Source of the DNA: JBJXDT01 sp046153505
GTDB taxonomy: Bacteria > Pseudomonadota > Gammaproteobacteria > Burkholderiales > Methylophilaceae
Reading direction: 5' to 3'
Assembly: GCA_046153505.1 (NCBI GenBank)
Contig: JBJXDT010000099.1
Span: 1-7,169, forward strand
DNA: 7,169 nucleotides
How positions within the stretch are numbered: the stretch's first letter is position 1; every line of letters begins with the position of its first letter. Below, one piece after another: positions 6,962 through 7,169 of this stretch. The position numbers and the translations under genes were made by a program. The notes under the pieces are model-generated. The model ran no database searches. It saw only the letters and a program-made list of their open reading frames with translations, and was not told where the DNA came from.

Positions 6962-6989
6962 GTTATAAATAAATTAAGTATAATTTTAA
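6962..6989 (-). promoter_or_regulatory. Candidate sigma70 promoter for purM
   Basis: On the minus strand, TTAAAA (6989-6984, 4 of 6 matches to the -35 consensus) is followed after 16 bases by TATAAC (6967-6962, 5 of 6 matches to the -10 consensus). Transcription would begin near 6955, giving a leader of about 23 bases that contains the GAGCGAG ribosome binding site before the TTG start. Position and spacing are good, but the region is AT-rich, so chance matches are possible. Confidence 0.45.
6979..6984 (+). promoter_or_regulatory. Candidate -10 box for the AI-2E family gene
   Basis: A perfect TATAAT ends 10 bases before the ATG at 6995. It has no recognisable -35 element at 16-18 bases and no extended -10 TG. 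If used, transcription would begin near 6991 and leave a leader of only about 4 bases. It overlaps the -35/spacer region of the candidate purM promoter on the other strand. Confidence 0.35.
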
Positions 6990-6994
6990 CCCAT

Positions 6995-7169
6995 ATGAAG
7001 ACCGAACCCAAAAAAGAAGCGACAAATAAGCTATTTTCTGACAATCGCTGGCTGATTTTCACTGCTTTCTTTGTTTTTTTTATTTATTTATTGCTGCCAG
7101 TGCTCACGCCATTCCTAATTGCAGCAGTGCTCGCCTACATGTGCGATCCAATTGTAGATAAAATAAGTT
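6995..7169 (+). CDS. AI-2E/PerM-family membrane protein, N-terminal part only (3' truncated by window edge)
   Basis: An open frame of 58 codons runs off the right edge without a stop. It begins MKTEPKKEATNKLFSDNRW, a charged cytoplasmic N terminus, followed by a hydrophobic segment (about residues 20-48) containing LLLPVLTPFLIAAVLAY and then CDPIVDKI. The PFL-x-A-x-x-x-AY...DP(I/L)VD pattern is typical of the first helices of the AI-2E transporter (UPF0118/PerM) family. These are multi-pass inner-membrane proteins; members have been linked to autoinducer-2 export or ion/proton antiport, but the role of most is unknown. Placement divergent from purM is common in Betaproteobacteria as I recall it. 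The ATG at 6995 has no Shine-Dalgarno sequence upstream, consistent with a near-leaderless message. The function cannot be refined from this fragment. Confidence 0.82.
   Translation, partial: MKTEPKKEATNKLFSDNRWLIFTAFFVFFIYLLLPVLTPFLIAAVLAYMCDPIVDKIS

Overview
The window looks like ordinary chromosomal DNA from a betaproteobacterium with moderate-to-low GC. A member of the Methylophilaceae (Methylotenera-like) fits the protein sequences and the purM / DUF3108 pair / RsmB-family neighbourhood, but this is an impression from memory, not a database result. There are no rRNA or tRNA genes, insertion sequences, CRISPR arrays or phage genes. Eight genes fill nearly all the space and no gene-free stretch exceeds about 80 bases.

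Left edge, plus strand: the last ~66 codons of an RND-type efflux pump inner-membrane subunit, followed almost without a gap by a cytoplasmic SGNH/GDSL hydrolase (arylesterase-like). The hydrolase ends 2 bases from the end of a convergent GNAT acetyltransferase gene.

Middle, minus strand: a long same-direction run, read from right to left: purM (AIR synthetase), a secreted DUF3108 protein, a membrane-anchored DUF3108 protein with a TonB-like proline/glutamate/lysine-rich spacer, an RsmB/NOP-family RNA m5C methyltransferase, a sodium:dicarboxylate symporter (DAACS/SDF family), then the GNAT gene. The two DUF3108 genes overlap by 11 bases, the methyltransferase follows 19 bases later, and the symporter overlaps the methyltransferase by 20 bases. 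These four genes are almost certainly co-transcribed. purM (74-base gap) and the GNAT gene (78-base gap) may or may not belong to the same transcript.

Right edge, plus strand: the first 58 codons of an AI-2E/PerM-family membrane protein, transcribed divergently from purM. The 62-base spacer carries a plausible sigma70 promoter for purM and, overlapping it on the other strand, a perfect TATAAT box so close to the transporter ATG that its transcript would be nearly leaderless. purM itself appears to start at TTG.

The best candidate for undescribed biology is the DUF3108 pair: two paralogous periplasmic proteins, one soluble and one with TonB-like architecture, encoded by overlapping genes. Everything else belongs to well-known families, although several junctions and one motif variant merit a second look.
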